This document shows positions 55,647-63,978 of a DNA stretch of 64,000 nucleotides, in pieces. The translations under genes were made by a program, and so were the position numbers. This DNA comes from Propioniciclava soli (lineage in GTDB: Bacteria; Actinomycetota; Actinomycetes; Propionibacteriales; Propionibacteriaceae): NCBI RefSeq assembly GCF_014858005.1, contig NZ_JACYOT010000001.1, positions 533,656 to 597,655 of the forward strand, in the 5' to 3' direction. Positions within the stretch are counted from its first letter, which is position 1. The number at the start of each line of letters is the position of its first letter. The notes under the pieces are model-generated. The model saw only the letters and a program-made list of their open reading frames with translations. It ran no database searches and was not told the origin of the DNA.

Positions 55647-55683
55647 GGGCGGGCGGGTCGCGAACGCGACCCGCCCGCCCTTT
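55647..55683 (+). terminator. Intrinsic terminator after csoR
   Basis: GGGCGGGCGGGTCGCG (55647-55662) pairs perfectly over 16 bp with 55665-55680 around an AA loop and is followed by TTT. It ends the copA-csoR operon; the minus-strand DUF305 gene converges on it. Confidence 0.85.
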
Positions 55684-55728
55684 GCGCGTCACGCCGCGTC
55701 GGGCCGCCCGCGGGGGGCAGGGCGACGA

Positions 55729-56331
55729 TCAGGCCGTGCCGACCGGTCGGCCGCCCGGCAGGTCATACCACTCCTGCAGCCAGTCCTGCATCTGCGCGAT
55801 CTCTGCCAGTTGGGCGTCTCGGATGTCGGTGCACAGGGTCAGCAGTTCGTCGTGCTCGGCGTTCGCCAGGCACTTCTCGGCCTCCCGGATCGCACCCCGG
55901 TGGTGGCGGATCATCGACCGCAGGAACGCCACCTCGAACTCCTCGCCGTCCAGGTCGTGGAACCGGTGCATCGACTGCATCCCAGTCATGTCCGGCTCGT
56001 GGGAGATGCCGTACCAGTCCTCCAGCCACTGCTGCATGGTCGCGATCTCGGCCGACTGGGTGGCCACGATCGACTCACACGTCGCTGCGAGCTCGTCGTG
56101 GACCGCCTTCTCGACGCACATCTCGGCCATCATCACCGCCATGTGGTGGTGGTCGATCATCCCGGTCAGGAAGTCGACCTCGAACCGGGCCGCCTGATCG
56201 GACGCCGCTGGTGCGCTCGCCTGTGCCGGTGGTGCGGCCGCCACCGCCACCCCGGTCAGGGCGCCGGTCGCCAGCAGGGCCGCAGTCAAGCCGGACGCCA
56301 CCCGTCGGGTCAGGTTCGTGTGTTCCATCAT
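55729..56331 (-). CDS. Secreted DUF305 protein
   Basis: Exported protein of 200 aa. Signal peptide in residues 1-38 (ends A-Q-A-S-A). Two DUF305 repeats each carry a Met/His cluster: F-L-T-G-M-I-D-H-H-H-M-A-V-M-M near residue 55 and F-L-R-S-M-I-R-H-H-R-G-A-I near 135. Several cysteines lie between them. DUF305 proteins are ferritin-like four-helix bundles often found in copper and silver resistance loci, where metal binding is assumed. Divergent from lgt; two CTTGA boxes in the shared gap (56420 and 56474). Confidence 0.88.
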   Translation of the reverse strand: MMEHTNLTRRVASGLTAALLATGALTGVAVAAAPPAQASAPAASDQAARFEVDFLTGMIDHHHMAVMMAEMCVEKAVHDELAATCESIVATQSAEIATMQQWLEDWYGISHEPDMTGMQSMHRFHDLDGEEFEVAFLRSMIRHHRGAIREAEKCLANAEHDELLTLCTDIRDAQLAEIAQMQDWLQEWYDLPGGRPVGTA

Positions 56332-56419
56332 GCCTCCCTTGGTTGTTCGCCTCAGGTGTGAGGATGGGCATCGACGCTACCCACCGGGGTTTCGCGGCGT
56401 CGAGCCCCGGATCGGGGTT

Positions 56420-56435
56420 CTTGGCCGAATCTTGA
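56420..56435 (+). promoter_or_regulatory. CTTGA direct-repeat box 6
   Basis: CTTGGCCGAATCTTGA, half-sites 11 bp apart, in the divergent gap between the DUF305 gene (minus) and lgt (plus); it is the site nearer to DUF305. Confidence 0.6.
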
Positions 56436-56473
56436 GGTTTTCGCCAGGCACCCCCGCCCAGTTTCATCGGCTT

Positions 56474-56489
56474 CTTGACGTGATCTTGG
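56474..56489 (+). promoter_or_regulatory. CTTGA direct-repeat box 7
   Basis: CTTGACGTGATCTTGG, half-sites 11 bp apart, 54 bp from box 6 and 89 bp before lgt. Confidence 0.6.
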
Positions 56490-56577
56490 CTGCCGCTCAG
56501 GGGGCCCTTGACCCCGGCCCGCGACAGTGGGAGCCGGCGTGCCACGCGGGTGCGTCGCTTGATGGAGGAGTCTCGCC

Positions 56578-57351
56578 GTGTGGCCGGTGTTGTTCTCAGT
56601 GTTCGGAATCCAGATCCAGTCGTACGGGGTGAGCAAGGCCCTCGCGGCGCTGGTCGCCGCGTGGCTGCTCGGCCGGGCCTTCCGCCGGCTCGGCTTCCCG
56701 GTGGAGCAGGCGCACTCGCTGGTTCTGTGGGCGGCGGTGTGGGGGTTCGTGGCCGCCAAGGTGTACTTCCTGATCGACAACCGCGCCCAGTTCAGCTGGC
56801 ACCTGCTCGGTAGCTCGGGGTTCGTCTGGTACGGCGGACTGATCGGCGGCATCCTCACCGTCGTCGTCCTGACCCGCCGCTACCAGCTGCCTCTGGCCAG
56901 CGTGGCCGGCGCGACCGCGCTCCCGCTGTCGGTGGCGTACGGGATCGGCAGGATCGGCTGTTTCCTGGCGGGCGATGGCACCTACGGCACGCCGACCGAC
57001 CTGCCCTGGGGGATGGCCTTCCCGAACGGCGTCGTGCCCGTGACCGTCCCGGTTCACCCCGCCCAGTTGTACGAGGCTGCCGGCGCGTTCGCGATCGCCG
57101 CCGTGCTCTGGCTGCTGGCCCGCCGCTGGCTGCCGCTGTCGGTGTTCGGCGGCTACCTCGCCCTCAGCGGGGCCGCGCGACTGCTGGTCGAGATCGTCCG
57201 GGTCAACGACCGCGTCCTGCTCGGCCTCACCGAAGCGCAACTGTTCGGCGTGCTCAGCATCATCGCCGGCGTCATGCTGATCGCGGTCGACCGCCGGCAG
57301 CGGACCCCCGAGCCCGCCGCCGCACACCCGGTCGAGCCGGCGCGCGTGTGA
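56578..57351 (+). CDS. lgt: Prolipoprotein diacylglyceryl transferase
   Basis: Inner-membrane enzyme that attaches diacylglycerol to the lipobox cysteine of prolipoproteins, 257 aa with about seven hydrophobic segments. The family signature is present: G-R-I-G-C-F-L-A-G-D-G near residue 122 and H-P-A-Q-L-Y-E-A near 160, with an R-x-N-D motif near residue 208. It is shorter than housekeeping actinobacterial Lgt and lies in an accessory island, so it is probably a second copy dedicated to island lipoproteins such as the DUF305 lipoprotein and the oxidase. GTG start with GGAGGAG. lnt follows 28 bp later. Confidence 0.9.
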   Translation: MWPVLFSVFGIQIQSYGVSKALAALVAAWLLGRAFRRLGFPVEQAHSLVLWAAVWGFVAAKVYFLIDNRAQFSWHLLGSSGFVWYGGLIGGILTVVVLTRRYQLPLASVAGATALPLSVAYGIGRIGCFLAGDGTYGTPTDLPWGMAFPNGVVPVTVPVHPAQLYEAAGAFAIAAVLWLLARRWLPLSVFGGYLALSGAARLLVEIVRVNDRVLLGLTEAQLFGVLSIIAGVMLIAVDRRQRTPEPAAAHPVEPARV

Positions 57352-57379
57352 TCCACTCGGTGAGACGGCCACGCCCGCG

Positions 57380-58963
57380 ATGACGACCCTGCGGACCGCA
57401 CGGGACGCGGCGTGGGCCCGGCAGCGGTGGCCGCGTCAGTGGGCACCGCTGGTCGCGGCGGGGGCGGCGGGTGCGGCGGGGTTGGTGACGGGCACGGGTG
57501 TCGCACCGCTGGGCTGGTGGCTCGCCCCACCGGTTGGCGTCATGGTGCTCACCGTCGCCGTGCACCGGAGCACGTCGCTCCGGGCTGCGGCTGCCGTGGG
57601 GCTGGCCTACGGCCTTGGCCTGTCCGGACCAACCCTGGGCTGGATGGCCGCCATCCACCCGGCCGCCCTGGTAGGGCTGCTGTTGCTCTCCTCCAGCTGG
57701 TCTGCGGTCACGGCCGTGCTGGTCCGCGCCGCGGGCCGGAGCCGCGGCTGGCCCGTACTGGCAGCCCTGGCCTGGTTGGGCGTGGAGTTCCTCGCCGCCC
57801 GCGTCCCGTTCGGCGGCTTCGGCTGGCTGCGGCTCGGCTACACCCAGATCGACTCGCCCCTGGCCGGGCTGTACCCCTTCATCGGGGTGGCCGGCGTCAG
57901 CTTCTCCGTGGTCCTCACGGGACAGCTGGGCGCCTGGATCCTGCTGGGGCCCTCCAGGCGGCGCCTGGCCTGGTCCGCGGCGTGGCTGGTCGTCGTCACC
58001 GGCGCCGCCACCGCCGGTACCGTGACCCCGACCCCGCCCCCTGACGGCGTCGTCACCGCGGGCTGGGTCCAGGGTGGCGCACCCGGCGGCGGCGTCTACG
58101 GCCTCGGCCCGCCTCGTACCATCACCACCAACCAGGCACGGGCCACCCGCGAACTGGCCGCCGCGATCGACGCCGGCCGCCTGCCGGCCCCCGACTTCGT
58201 CGTGTGGCCCGAGAACGCCACCGACCTCGACCCCGACACCGACCAGCGCACCGGCCAGCTCGTCGAGCAGTCCGTCGCGGCCGTGGGGCGTCCCGTGCTG
58301 GTCGGCGCCATCCTCGACGGTCCCGGACCCCGCCAGCGGCGAACCGCCGCCCAATGGCGCGAACCCGACGGCCGGATCGGGCCCACCTATCAGAAACGCT
58401 CGATCGTCCCGTTCGGCGAATGGATCCCGTTCCGAGACGTGCTGCTGCCGCTGATCCCTGCCCTGCGCTACGTCGGCGCCCAGTCCGTGGCCGGCACTGA
58501 TCCGGGTCTTCTCGACGTACAGCTCCCCGACGGACGCTCGATCAGCCTCGGCGTGCTGGCCTGCTTCGACGTCGCCTTCGACCCCGTCGTGCACGACCTC
58601 GCCACCGCGCAGGCCGTCATCGTGCAAAGCAACAACGCCATGTACCAGGGGACCGCCCAGATCGAGCAACAGTTCGCCATCACCCGGGCCCGGGCAGCGG
58701 AACTGCGCCGCGACACCCTCGTCGTCACCACCAGCGGAATCACCGGACTCATCGATCCCACCGGGCGGGTCACCATGAAGGTCACCGAACCGGGTCCCGC
58801 CGTTGGAGTGGTGCAACTCGGCCTGCGCACCGGGACCACCACCGCCAGCTGGCTCGCCACCCCCCTGGAGGTCACCGCGACCGTGGCCGCCGCGCTCTGG
58901 CTCACGGCGCTCACGCTGACGCCTTCGCCGCGCAGGCGCTTTCATCCCTTGGTCGGATCTTGA
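57380..58963 (+). CDS. lnt: Apolipoprotein N-acyltransferase
   Basis: Membrane enzyme that adds the third acyl chain to lipoproteins, 527 aa. About seven hydrophobic segments (residues 20-215) precede a nitrilase-like domain with catalytic Glu in V-V-W-P-E-N (near residue 276), Lys in Y-Q-K-R-S-I-V-P-F-G-E (near 338) and Cys in L-A-C-F-D-V-A-F (near 395). The triad is complete. Together with lgt it forms a two-gene lipoprotein maturation unit inside the copper island. The signal peptidase II step is not encoded here and must come from the host. Confidence 0.9.
   Translation: MTTLRTARDAAWARQRWPRQWAPLVAAGAAGAAGLVTGTGVAPLGWWLAPPVGVMVLTVAVHRSTSLRAAAAVGLAYGLGLSGPTLGWMAAIHPAALVGLLLLSSSWSAVTAVLVRAAGRSRGWPVLAALAWLGVEFLAARVPFGGFGWLRLGYTQIDSPLAGLYPFIGVAGVSFSVVLTGQLGAWILLGPSRRRLAWSAAWLVVVTGAATAGTVTPTPPPDGVVTAGWVQGGAPGGGVYGLGPPRTITTNQARATRELAAAIDAGRLPAPDFVVWPENATDLDPDTDQRTGQLVEQSVAAVGRPVLVGAILDGPGPRQRRTAAQWREPDGRIGPTYQKRSIVPFGEWIPFRDVLLPLIPALRYVGAQSVAGTDPGLLDVQLPDGRSISLGVLACFDVAFDPVVHDLATAQAVIVQSNNAMYQGTAQIEQQFAITRARAAELRRDTLVVTTSGITGLIDPTGRVTMKVTEPGPAVGVVQLGLRTGTTTASWLATPLEVTATVAAALWLTALTLTPSPRRRFHPLVGS
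58948..58963 (+). promoter_or_regulatory. CTTGA direct-repeat box 8
   Basis: CTTGGTCGGATCTTGA, half-sites 11 bp apart, overlapping the lnt stop, 46 bp before the next gene. Confidence 0.55.
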
Positions 58964-59009
58964 CCAGAGCCGGGCCGACACCACACCGACGTCACGCACC
59001 CTCGACGGT

Positions 59010-59471
59010 ATGGACACCAGCCTGACCGACCCCCCGGCATCTACTCTGGCCGCCGACAGCGTCACCGCGGCCACCCCGTGGCGGGCCCGCGCCGCCGGGG
59101 CGTGGGCGGCCACCCGAGCCACGTTCGGGGCCCTGCTCGGGCTCGCACCGCATGTCCTGCACCACGTCGGGTTCCTCGCCGGCGCCGCCCTCCTGACCGG
59201 CGTCGTGGGCAACACGGTGCTCTACGCAGCCGGGATGCTGCTCAGCATCCCGATGCTCAACCGCCTCCGGAAACGGTTCGGCACCTGGAAGGCGCCAGCG
59301 CTGGGGGCGATCGCCTTCACCAGCCTGTTCACACTGTCCGCGTTCGTGATCGGGCCCGCCCTCAACCCGACACCCGTCGCACCCCAGCCCGCGGCGACCA
59401 CTGGCCCCACCGGCCAGCCGCTGGAGGAACACGACGGGCACCATCCAGACACGAACCAGACCAGATCTTGA
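59010..59471 (+). CDS. Small membrane protein, 153 aa
   Basis: Two or three hydrophobic segments (about residues 30-75 and 92-113) with a His-containing linker (A-P-H-V-L-H-H-V-G) and a polar C-terminus ending H-D-G-H-H-P-D. No family recognised. It is preceded by a CTTGA box and followed by another one overlapping its stop. Like several small proteins of the island it combines membrane helices with histidine pairs, so a metal-handling role is possible but unproven. Confidence 0.7.
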   Translation: MDTSLTDPPASTLAADSVTAATPWRARAAGAWAATRATFGALLGLAPHVLHHVGFLAGAALLTGVVGNTVLYAAGMLLSIPMLNRLRKRFGTWKAPALGAIAFTSLFTLSAFVIGPALNPTPVAPQPAATTGPTGQPLEEHDGHHPDTNQTRS

Positions 59472-59482
59472 CCCGGCCTTGA
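59467..59482 (+). promoter_or_regulatory. CTTGA direct-repeat box 9
   Basis: CTTGACCCGGCCTTGA, half-sites 11 bp apart, overlapping the upstream stop, 75 bp before the YibE/F-like gene. Confidence 0.6.
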
Positions 59483-59557
59483 CCTCCGGCTCATGCGCTG
59501 GCTGCCACGCTGGACGATCGTGACCACACCTCGCCTCGTCCCTCCGGTGGCCACCCC

Positions 59558-60834
59558 ATGAGCGGGGGTCACCGTCACCACCATGGGCATGATGGGGTGG
59601 ACGCCGATGTGCGCGTCTCCCGGACGGCCCGCTCGCGACACTCGTGCTGTTGGCCGTCGTGGCGGCGATCACCATGGCGGGCTTGGTGTGGTTGTGGCCC
59701 ACGGAGCGGGTGTTGCCGGAGGGTTCGGTGCTGACGGCCGAGGGGATCGTGCCGGTCCGCGGGTAGATCACCGCGATCGAGCCGTGCCCGGCCGGGCCCG
59801 GCGCCCCCGCGACGGGGCCGGACGCCGGTGTCCAGCACGCCTGCCTTGTCGCCGAGGTCGAACTGGACCGCCGTGCGGGCGAACTCGTGGACGTGGAGCT
59901 GGTGGGAGTGACCGCGTGGAGCGGCCTGCAGCCCGGCGACGGCGTCCACGGGGCCGAGGTCGGCGCCACCGAGGGGGTGCCCGGGGGATGGTCGTTGATC
60001 ACGGTTGACCGGATCCCGGTCCTGGCGATCTTCACCGTCTTGTTCGTGGTGGCGGTGCTGGTCGTCGCCGGCCGGAAGGGCTTCTTCGGGCTGCTGGGGC
60101 TGGTGGTGTCCGGGGTGGTGCTGTTCGGGTTCATGATCCCGGCCCTCACGTCGGGACAGCCGGCTGTGTGGGTGGCGATCGTGGGGTCGACCGCCATCAT
60201 GTTCGTGGTGCTCTATCTGGCCCATGGGGTGTCGTGGCGGACCACGTCGGCGTTCGTCGGCACCTGGTTGAGCCTGTTGGTGACCACCGGCCTCGGCGCG
60301 CTGGGCGTCTCGATGGCCCGGTTGAGCGGCATCTCCAGTGAGGAGAGCCTCGCGCTGACCAACCTGCTCGGTGACCTCGACTTCCCTGACATCCTCACCT
60401 GTGGTCTGGTGATCGCGGGCCTGGGCGTGCTGAACGACGTGACGATCACGCAGGCGTCGTCGGTGTGGGAGGTCCGGGCCGCCGGGCCGCACCTGAGCCG
60501 GGGGCAGTTGTTCGCCTCGGGGATGCGGATCGGCCGCGACCACATCGCCTCCACGACCTACACCATCGTGTTCGCGTACGCCGGCGCTGCGCTGTCGCTG
60601 TTGCTGCTGTTGTCGTTGTACGAGCAGCCCCTGAACCTGCTGCTGTCGACCGAGCAGTTCTCCGAGGAGATCATCCGCACCCTCGGCAGCGGCATCGGCC
60701 TCGTGCTGAGCGTTCCCCTCACCACCGGCGTGGCCGCCCTCACCGTTGCCGGCGCGGCCGCAGCCGGCGGTGGGTCGGGTCGGGACGTCGCCGACTCCGG
60801 CACCAAAGCCCGACGCCCCCGGCGAGCGATCTAG
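59558..60834 (+). pseudogene. YibE/F-family membrane protein gene with a frameshift and a nonsense codon
   Basis: YibE/F-like polytopic membrane protein, a family of unknown transport function. The ATG at 59558 opens a His-rich start (G-H-R-H-H-H-G-H-D), then at about 59628-59634 the frame shifts (one base missing) to a hydrophobic segment (L-A-T-L-V-L-L-A-V-V). At 59764-59766 an in-frame TAG interrupts, where a CAG Gln codon is plausible. From about 59767 to 60834 the frame is open and conserved in character, including G-V-L-N-D-V-T-I-T-Q-A-S-S-V near residue 275. Repairing both lesions gives 425 aa. A shortened protein from an ATG at 59887 (315 aa) keeps most membrane helices and could still be made. 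Confidence 0.7.
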
Positions 60835-60835
60835 G

Positions 60836-60851
60836 TCAAGGTTTGGCCAAG
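60836..60851 (-). promoter_or_regulatory. CTTGA direct-repeat box 10, inverted orientation
   Basis: On the minus strand CTTGGCCAAACCTTGA, half-sites 11 bp apart, right after the YibE/F-like stop and 84 bp before the DUF305 lipoprotein gene. Confidence 0.5.
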
Positions 60852-60934
60852 CTTCGTTGCGCAGCCTTGAAAGACGGCGGGTGCCCCGCTTCCCTCGGGG
60901 GTGCGGCCGATTGTCTGCGAGAAACAGGGGAACA

Positions 60935-61555
60935 ATGAGAGCAACACCGAAGTGGGTCACGATCGTGATGGGCGTCGTGGTAGCGGCGACCATGCTGGGG
61001 GCGTGCTCGGCCACGCCGGCGGCCACTCCCGGCCCAGCCTTGACGACGGCAGGGTCAGCGAACCCGGACAGTGCGGCCTTCCACAACGAGGCAGACACGG
61101 CGTTCGCGCAGATGATGATCGTGCACCACCAGGGTGCGATCGAGATGGCCGACCTCGCCGCCCAGCAGGCCCAGAGCGCGGACGTCAAGGCGCTGGCCGA
61201 ACGCATCTCGGCGGCTCAGGGCCCCGAGATCGAGACCATGAGCGGCTGGCTTGCCGCGTGGGGCGAGGATCCGATGCCGGCCGAGAGTGACATGGCCGGG
61301 ATGGACCACTCGGGCATGGACATGGACGGGAGAAGCCAGGAAGAGGTGATGGCCGAGCTGCGAGGCTTATCGGGCGCCGACTTCGACCGGCAGTTTCTCA
61401 CCTCGATGATCGCCCACCATCAAGGAGCGATCGAGATGGCCCAGACCCAACTCGCCGACGGCCGGGACCCGCAAGCCATCGAGCTGGCGCAGAAGATCAT
61501 CGCCGACCAGGAAGCAGAGATCGAGGAGATGCAGGGATTGCTCGCATCAGCGTAG
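60935..61555 (+). CDS. DUF305 lipoprotein
   Basis: Exported lipoprotein of 206 aa: signal peptide with lipobox L-G-A-C near residue 22. Two DUF305 repeats carry F-A-Q-M-M-I-V-H-H-Q-G-A-I-E-M near residue 60 and F-L-T-S-M-I-A-H-H-Q-G-A-I-E-M near residue 152. A Met/Asp/His-rich loop (D-M-A-G-M-D-H-S-G-M-D-M-D) separates them. Likely binds copper outside the membrane. It differs from the other DUF305 protein of the island by being lipid-anchored. It would depend on Lgt and Lnt, both encoded a few kb upstream. A 16-bp hairpin follows. Confidence 0.9.
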   Translation: MRATPKWVTIVMGVVVAATMLGACSATPAATPGPALTTAGSANPDSAAFHNEADTAFAQMMIVHHQGAIEMADLAAQQAQSADVKALAERISAAQGPEIETMSGWLAAWGEDPMPAESDMAGMDHSGMDMDGRSQEEVMAELRGLSGADFDRQFLTSMIAHHQGAIEMAQTQLADGRDPQAIELAQKIIADQEAEIEEMQGLLASA

Positions 61556-61567
61556 GAACCCGACCGT

Positions 61568-61602
61568 GGCGAGGGGCCGGCAGGTGCTGCCGGCCCCTCG
61601 CC
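61568..61602 (+). terminator. Hairpin after the DUF305 lipoprotein gene
   Basis: GGCGAGGGGCCGGCAG (61568-61583) pairs perfectly over 16 bp with 61587-61602, loop GTG. No T tract. Probably ends the transcript of the DUF305 gene. Confidence 0.7.
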
Positions 61603-61642
61603 CTCGGACGACCGCACATGCTGTTCTCAGGCCAGACGAGAT

Positions 61643-61658
61643 CTTGAGGCTGCCTTGA
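61643..61658 (+). promoter_or_regulatory. CTTGA direct-repeat box 11
   Basis: CTTGAGGCTGCCTTGA, half-sites 11 bp apart, 27 bp before the glutaredoxin-like gene. Confidence 0.6.
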
Positions 61659-61685
61659 CCGGTCCCCCCGGTGAGGGGAACCACC

Positions 61686-62009
61686 ATGGTCGTCGTGAAC
61701 ACGACGAACAACACTTGGGCCCGGGTCGGCCACCAGACCGACCGGGCTGCGTCGCCCATGGTCACCCTGGTAACCGCAGAGGCCTGCCACCTCTGTGAGG
61801 ACGCCCACACGGAACTCCTGAACCGCGCGACCCAAGGGCAGCTACTGCTCGACCAGGTGGACGCCGAATCACCGCAGGGCCAGAAGCTCCTCCATCAACA
61901 CCGCCCGGCCATGTTCCCCCTCGTGCTGCTCGACGGCGCGTTCCTCAGCGCCGGACGCCTCCCGCGCCGCAAGCTCGACCGCGCCCTCGCGGCACGGAAG
62001 GCCTCGTGA
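61686..62009 (+). CDS. Glutaredoxin/thioredoxin-like small protein
   Basis: Protein of 107 aa with a thioredoxin-like fold. The redox motif is C-H-L-C in V-T-A-E-A-C-H-L-C-E-D-A near residue 34, and a cis-Pro motif M-F-P-L-V-L-L-D near residue 78. It resembles DUF836/glutaredoxin-like proteins. It is probably a cytoplasmic thiol donor to the CcdA-like membrane protein encoded next, whose start overlaps its stop. The ATG at 61686 is preferred over a GTG five codons earlier, since GTGAGGGG then serves as ribosome binding site. Confidence 0.85.
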   Translation: MVVVNTTNNTWARVGHQTDRAASPMVTLVTAEACHLCEDAHTELLNRATQGQLLLDQVDAESPQGQKLLHQHRPAMFPLVLLDGAFLSAGRLPRRKLDRALAARKAS

Positions 62010-62986
62010 TGGGCTCGGAACTCCTGGCAACTGGCAGCATCCTGGCCGCCTTCTTCGCGGGCACGGTGGCACTGTTCGCACCCTGCTGCATCGTCTTCCT
62101 CGCCCCGTCGTACCTGGCTGCTGCGGTCAAGAACAACCGGTGGCGCCTCCTCCCGCTGACCTTCGTCTTCGCGGCAGGCCTGGCGCTCGTCCTGGTCCCG
62201 ATCACGCTCGGGGTGAGTCTGCTGGCCGGTGCGATCGCCAAGTACCACGTGATCCTGTACTGGGCCGGTGGCCTGCTCATGATCGGCCTCGGCCTGCTGG
62301 CCCTCAGCGGCCGGATGTGGTCCATGCCGTCGATGCTGCGCGCCCCCGACACCACCCGCGGCGACACGGCGACCTTCTTCAGCCTCGGCGTGTTCTCCGG
62401 GATCGCGTCCAGCTGCTGCGCCCCCGTCCTGGCAGGCGTGATGACCCTGTCCGCCCTCTCGGGCAACCCGCTCGGGGGCCTGGTGCTCGGGTTGGCGTTC
62501 GTGTTCGGCATGGTCATCCCGCTGCTGGTCATGGCACTCGTGTGGGACGCCGCCCGCCTCAACGAACGACGCTGGGGCCGGGCGAAGCCCATCAGGGTGA
62601 CCGTCGCCGGCCGCAGCCTGCACACCAACAGCGTGAACCTGCTCGTCGCGGTCGCCTTCGTCGTCATGGGCGTCTGGGTCATCACCCTCGCTGGCACGGC
62701 GACGATGACCGGGTCGGGCACCTGGGTCCAGCTCGCCGCCGGCGACTGGGTCACCCAAGCCGCGCAGGCCGTCCTCGGCTGGCTTGCCCCGGTCCCTGAG
62801 CCCGTCCTCGGCCTCGCCTTGTTGGGGCTGGCCGGGGTGTTCGTGTGGACCACGCTCCGCGACCGCCGCCGCGACGCGCGCCAGGGAGCCGAAGAGCACG
62901 CCGACGCCGACCCCACCCTGCCGCACTGCCACAGCACGACCGACGCCGACCACCCGATCGCCGACCACGACACCGCGAGGAACTGA
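62009..62986 (+). CDS. CcdA/DsbD-like thiol-transfer membrane protein
   Basis: Polytopic protein of 325 aa that passes reducing equivalents across the membrane. Paired cysteine motifs typical of CcdA are present: L-F-A-P-C-C-I-V-F-L-A-P near residue 27 and S-S-C-C-A-P-V-L-A-G near residue 134. At least eight hydrophobic segments are followed by a His/Asp-rich cytoplasmic tail (L-P-H-C-H-S-T-T, D-H-P-I-A-D-H-D). The ATG overlaps the upstream stop; a GTG one codon upstream is an alternative. With the flanking glutaredoxin-like and thioredoxin-like genes it forms a reductive module. Confidence 0.85.
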   Translation: MGSELLATGSILAAFFAGTVALFAPCCIVFLAPSYLAAAVKNNRWRLLPLTFVFAAGLALVLVPITLGVSLLAGAIAKYHVILYWAGGLLMIGLGLLALSGRMWSMPSMLRAPDTTRGDTATFFSLGVFSGIASSCCAPVLAGVMTLSALSGNPLGGLVLGLAFVFGMVIPLLVMALVWDAARLNERRWGRAKPIRVTVAGRSLHTNSVNLLVAVAFVVMGVWVITLAGTATMTGSGTWVQLAAGDWVTQAAQAVLGWLAPVPEPVLGLALLGLAGVFVWTTLRDRRRDARQGAEEHADADPTLPHCHSTTDADHPIADHDTARN

Positions 62987-62991
62987 CGACC

Positions 62992-63612
62992 ATGCCCAGC
63001 AACCAGCGCACCACCATCAGCCGCCGGCAACAGCTCCGAGACCAACGGGCACGCGAATCAGCCAAGGAGACCAAGCGTCGCCGCCTGTTCAGAATCGCGA
63101 CCGGACTGCTGACCACGCTCATCGTCGCCCTCGTCGGGTTCGGCCTGTGGAGTGCCCGGCCGGTTGAGGGTGGCCCGTCCGGTCAGGCGCCCGCGTTCAC
63201 CCTGCCGACGACCGCGGGCACCACCGTGTCCCTGGCCGACTACCGCGGCCAGCCCGTGATCCTCTACTTCAACGAGGGCGCCGGCTGCGGCTCCTGCACC
63301 CAGCAGATGGCCCTCATCGAGCAGGAGCCGGGCTTCGCCGCAGCCGGCATCACCGTGCTCCCCATCGTGATGAACACCGCCGCCCAGATCCAGCCCGACC
63401 TGGACCGCTTCGGCGTCACCACCCCCTACTTGTTGGACGACGGCACGGTCTCGAAGGCCTACGACACCCTCGACAAGGGCATGCACCCGGGCCTGCCCGG
63501 GCACGGCTTCGTCCTGATCGACGCCGACGGCAACCAGGTCTGGGAGGGAAACTACCCCTCCATGTGGCTCGACCCCGCCGAGCTCCTGCACGAAGCCACC
63601 AGCCGCCTGTGA
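62992..63612 (+). CDS. Membrane-anchored thioredoxin/peroxiredoxin-like protein
   Basis: Protein of 206 aa: basic N-terminus, one transmembrane anchor (about residues 34-53), then an AhpC/TSA-type thioredoxin fold on the outer face (P-A-F-T-L-P-T-T-A-G) with active-site G-C-G-S-C near residue 98. It is the probable partner of the CcdA-like protein, which would keep it reduced. Substrates could be copper-binding Cys proteins of the island. It starts 6 bp after the CcdA-like gene and is followed by a CTTGA box. Confidence 0.88.
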   Translation: MPSNQRTTISRRQQLRDQRARESAKETKRRRLFRIATGLLTTLIVALVGFGLWSARPVEGGPSGQAPAFTLPTTAGTTVSLADYRGQPVILYFNEGAGCGSCTQQMALIEQEPGFAAAGITVLPIVMNTAAQIQPDLDRFGVTTPYLLDDGTVSKAYDTLDKGMHPGLPGHGFVLIDADGNQVWEGNYPSMWLDPAELLHEATSRL

Positions 63613-63638
63613 ACGGGCGCGAACGCTGCGCCGCCGAC

Positions 63639-63654
63639 CTTGTAGCGATCTTGA
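63639..63654 (+). promoter_or_regulatory. CTTGA direct-repeat box 12
   Basis: CTTGTAGCGATCTTGA, half-sites 11 bp apart, 70 bp before the SHOCT gene. Confidence 0.55.
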
Positions 63655-63724
63655 CCGACCGCAGACGGGCCGCACGCCGTCGACGCAGCACCCTGGCCCT
63701 AAGGCCAGCTCAAGAAGGGAACCA

Positions 63725-63970
63725 ATGATGATGTGGGGAGACAACAGCGGCTGGGGGATGTGGTTGGGAATGGGGATCAGCACGCTCATCCTCGTCGTCC
63801 TGATCGCTCTGTTGGTGTGGTCCATCAGCAGGATCGGCCGCGTCGAGGCGCCCAGGCCCCAGCGCGAGCGGCCGACCGCGTTGGAGCTGCTGGACGAACG
63901 CCTCGCTCGCGGGGAGATCGAACCCGACGACTACCAGCAGCGCCGACGGATCCTCAACGACCAACGCTGA
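63725..63970 (+). CDS. SHOCT-domain small membrane protein
   Basis: Protein of 81 aa with one transmembrane helix (about residues 11-36, after M-M-M-W-G-D-N-S-G-W-G-M-W) and a C-terminal SHOCT domain (L-E-L-L-D-E-R-L-A-R-G-E-I-E-P-D-D-Y-Q-Q-R near residues 53-73). SHOCT domains mediate oligomerisation; such small proteins often accompany copper resistance genes. It lies 30 bp before the end of the sequence. AAGGGA precedes the start. Confidence 0.88.
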   Translation: MMMWGDNSGWGMWLGMGISTLILVVLIALLVWSISRIGRVEAPRPQRERPTALELLDERLARGEIEPDDYQQRRRILNDQR

Positions 63971-63978
63971 ACCCTGCC

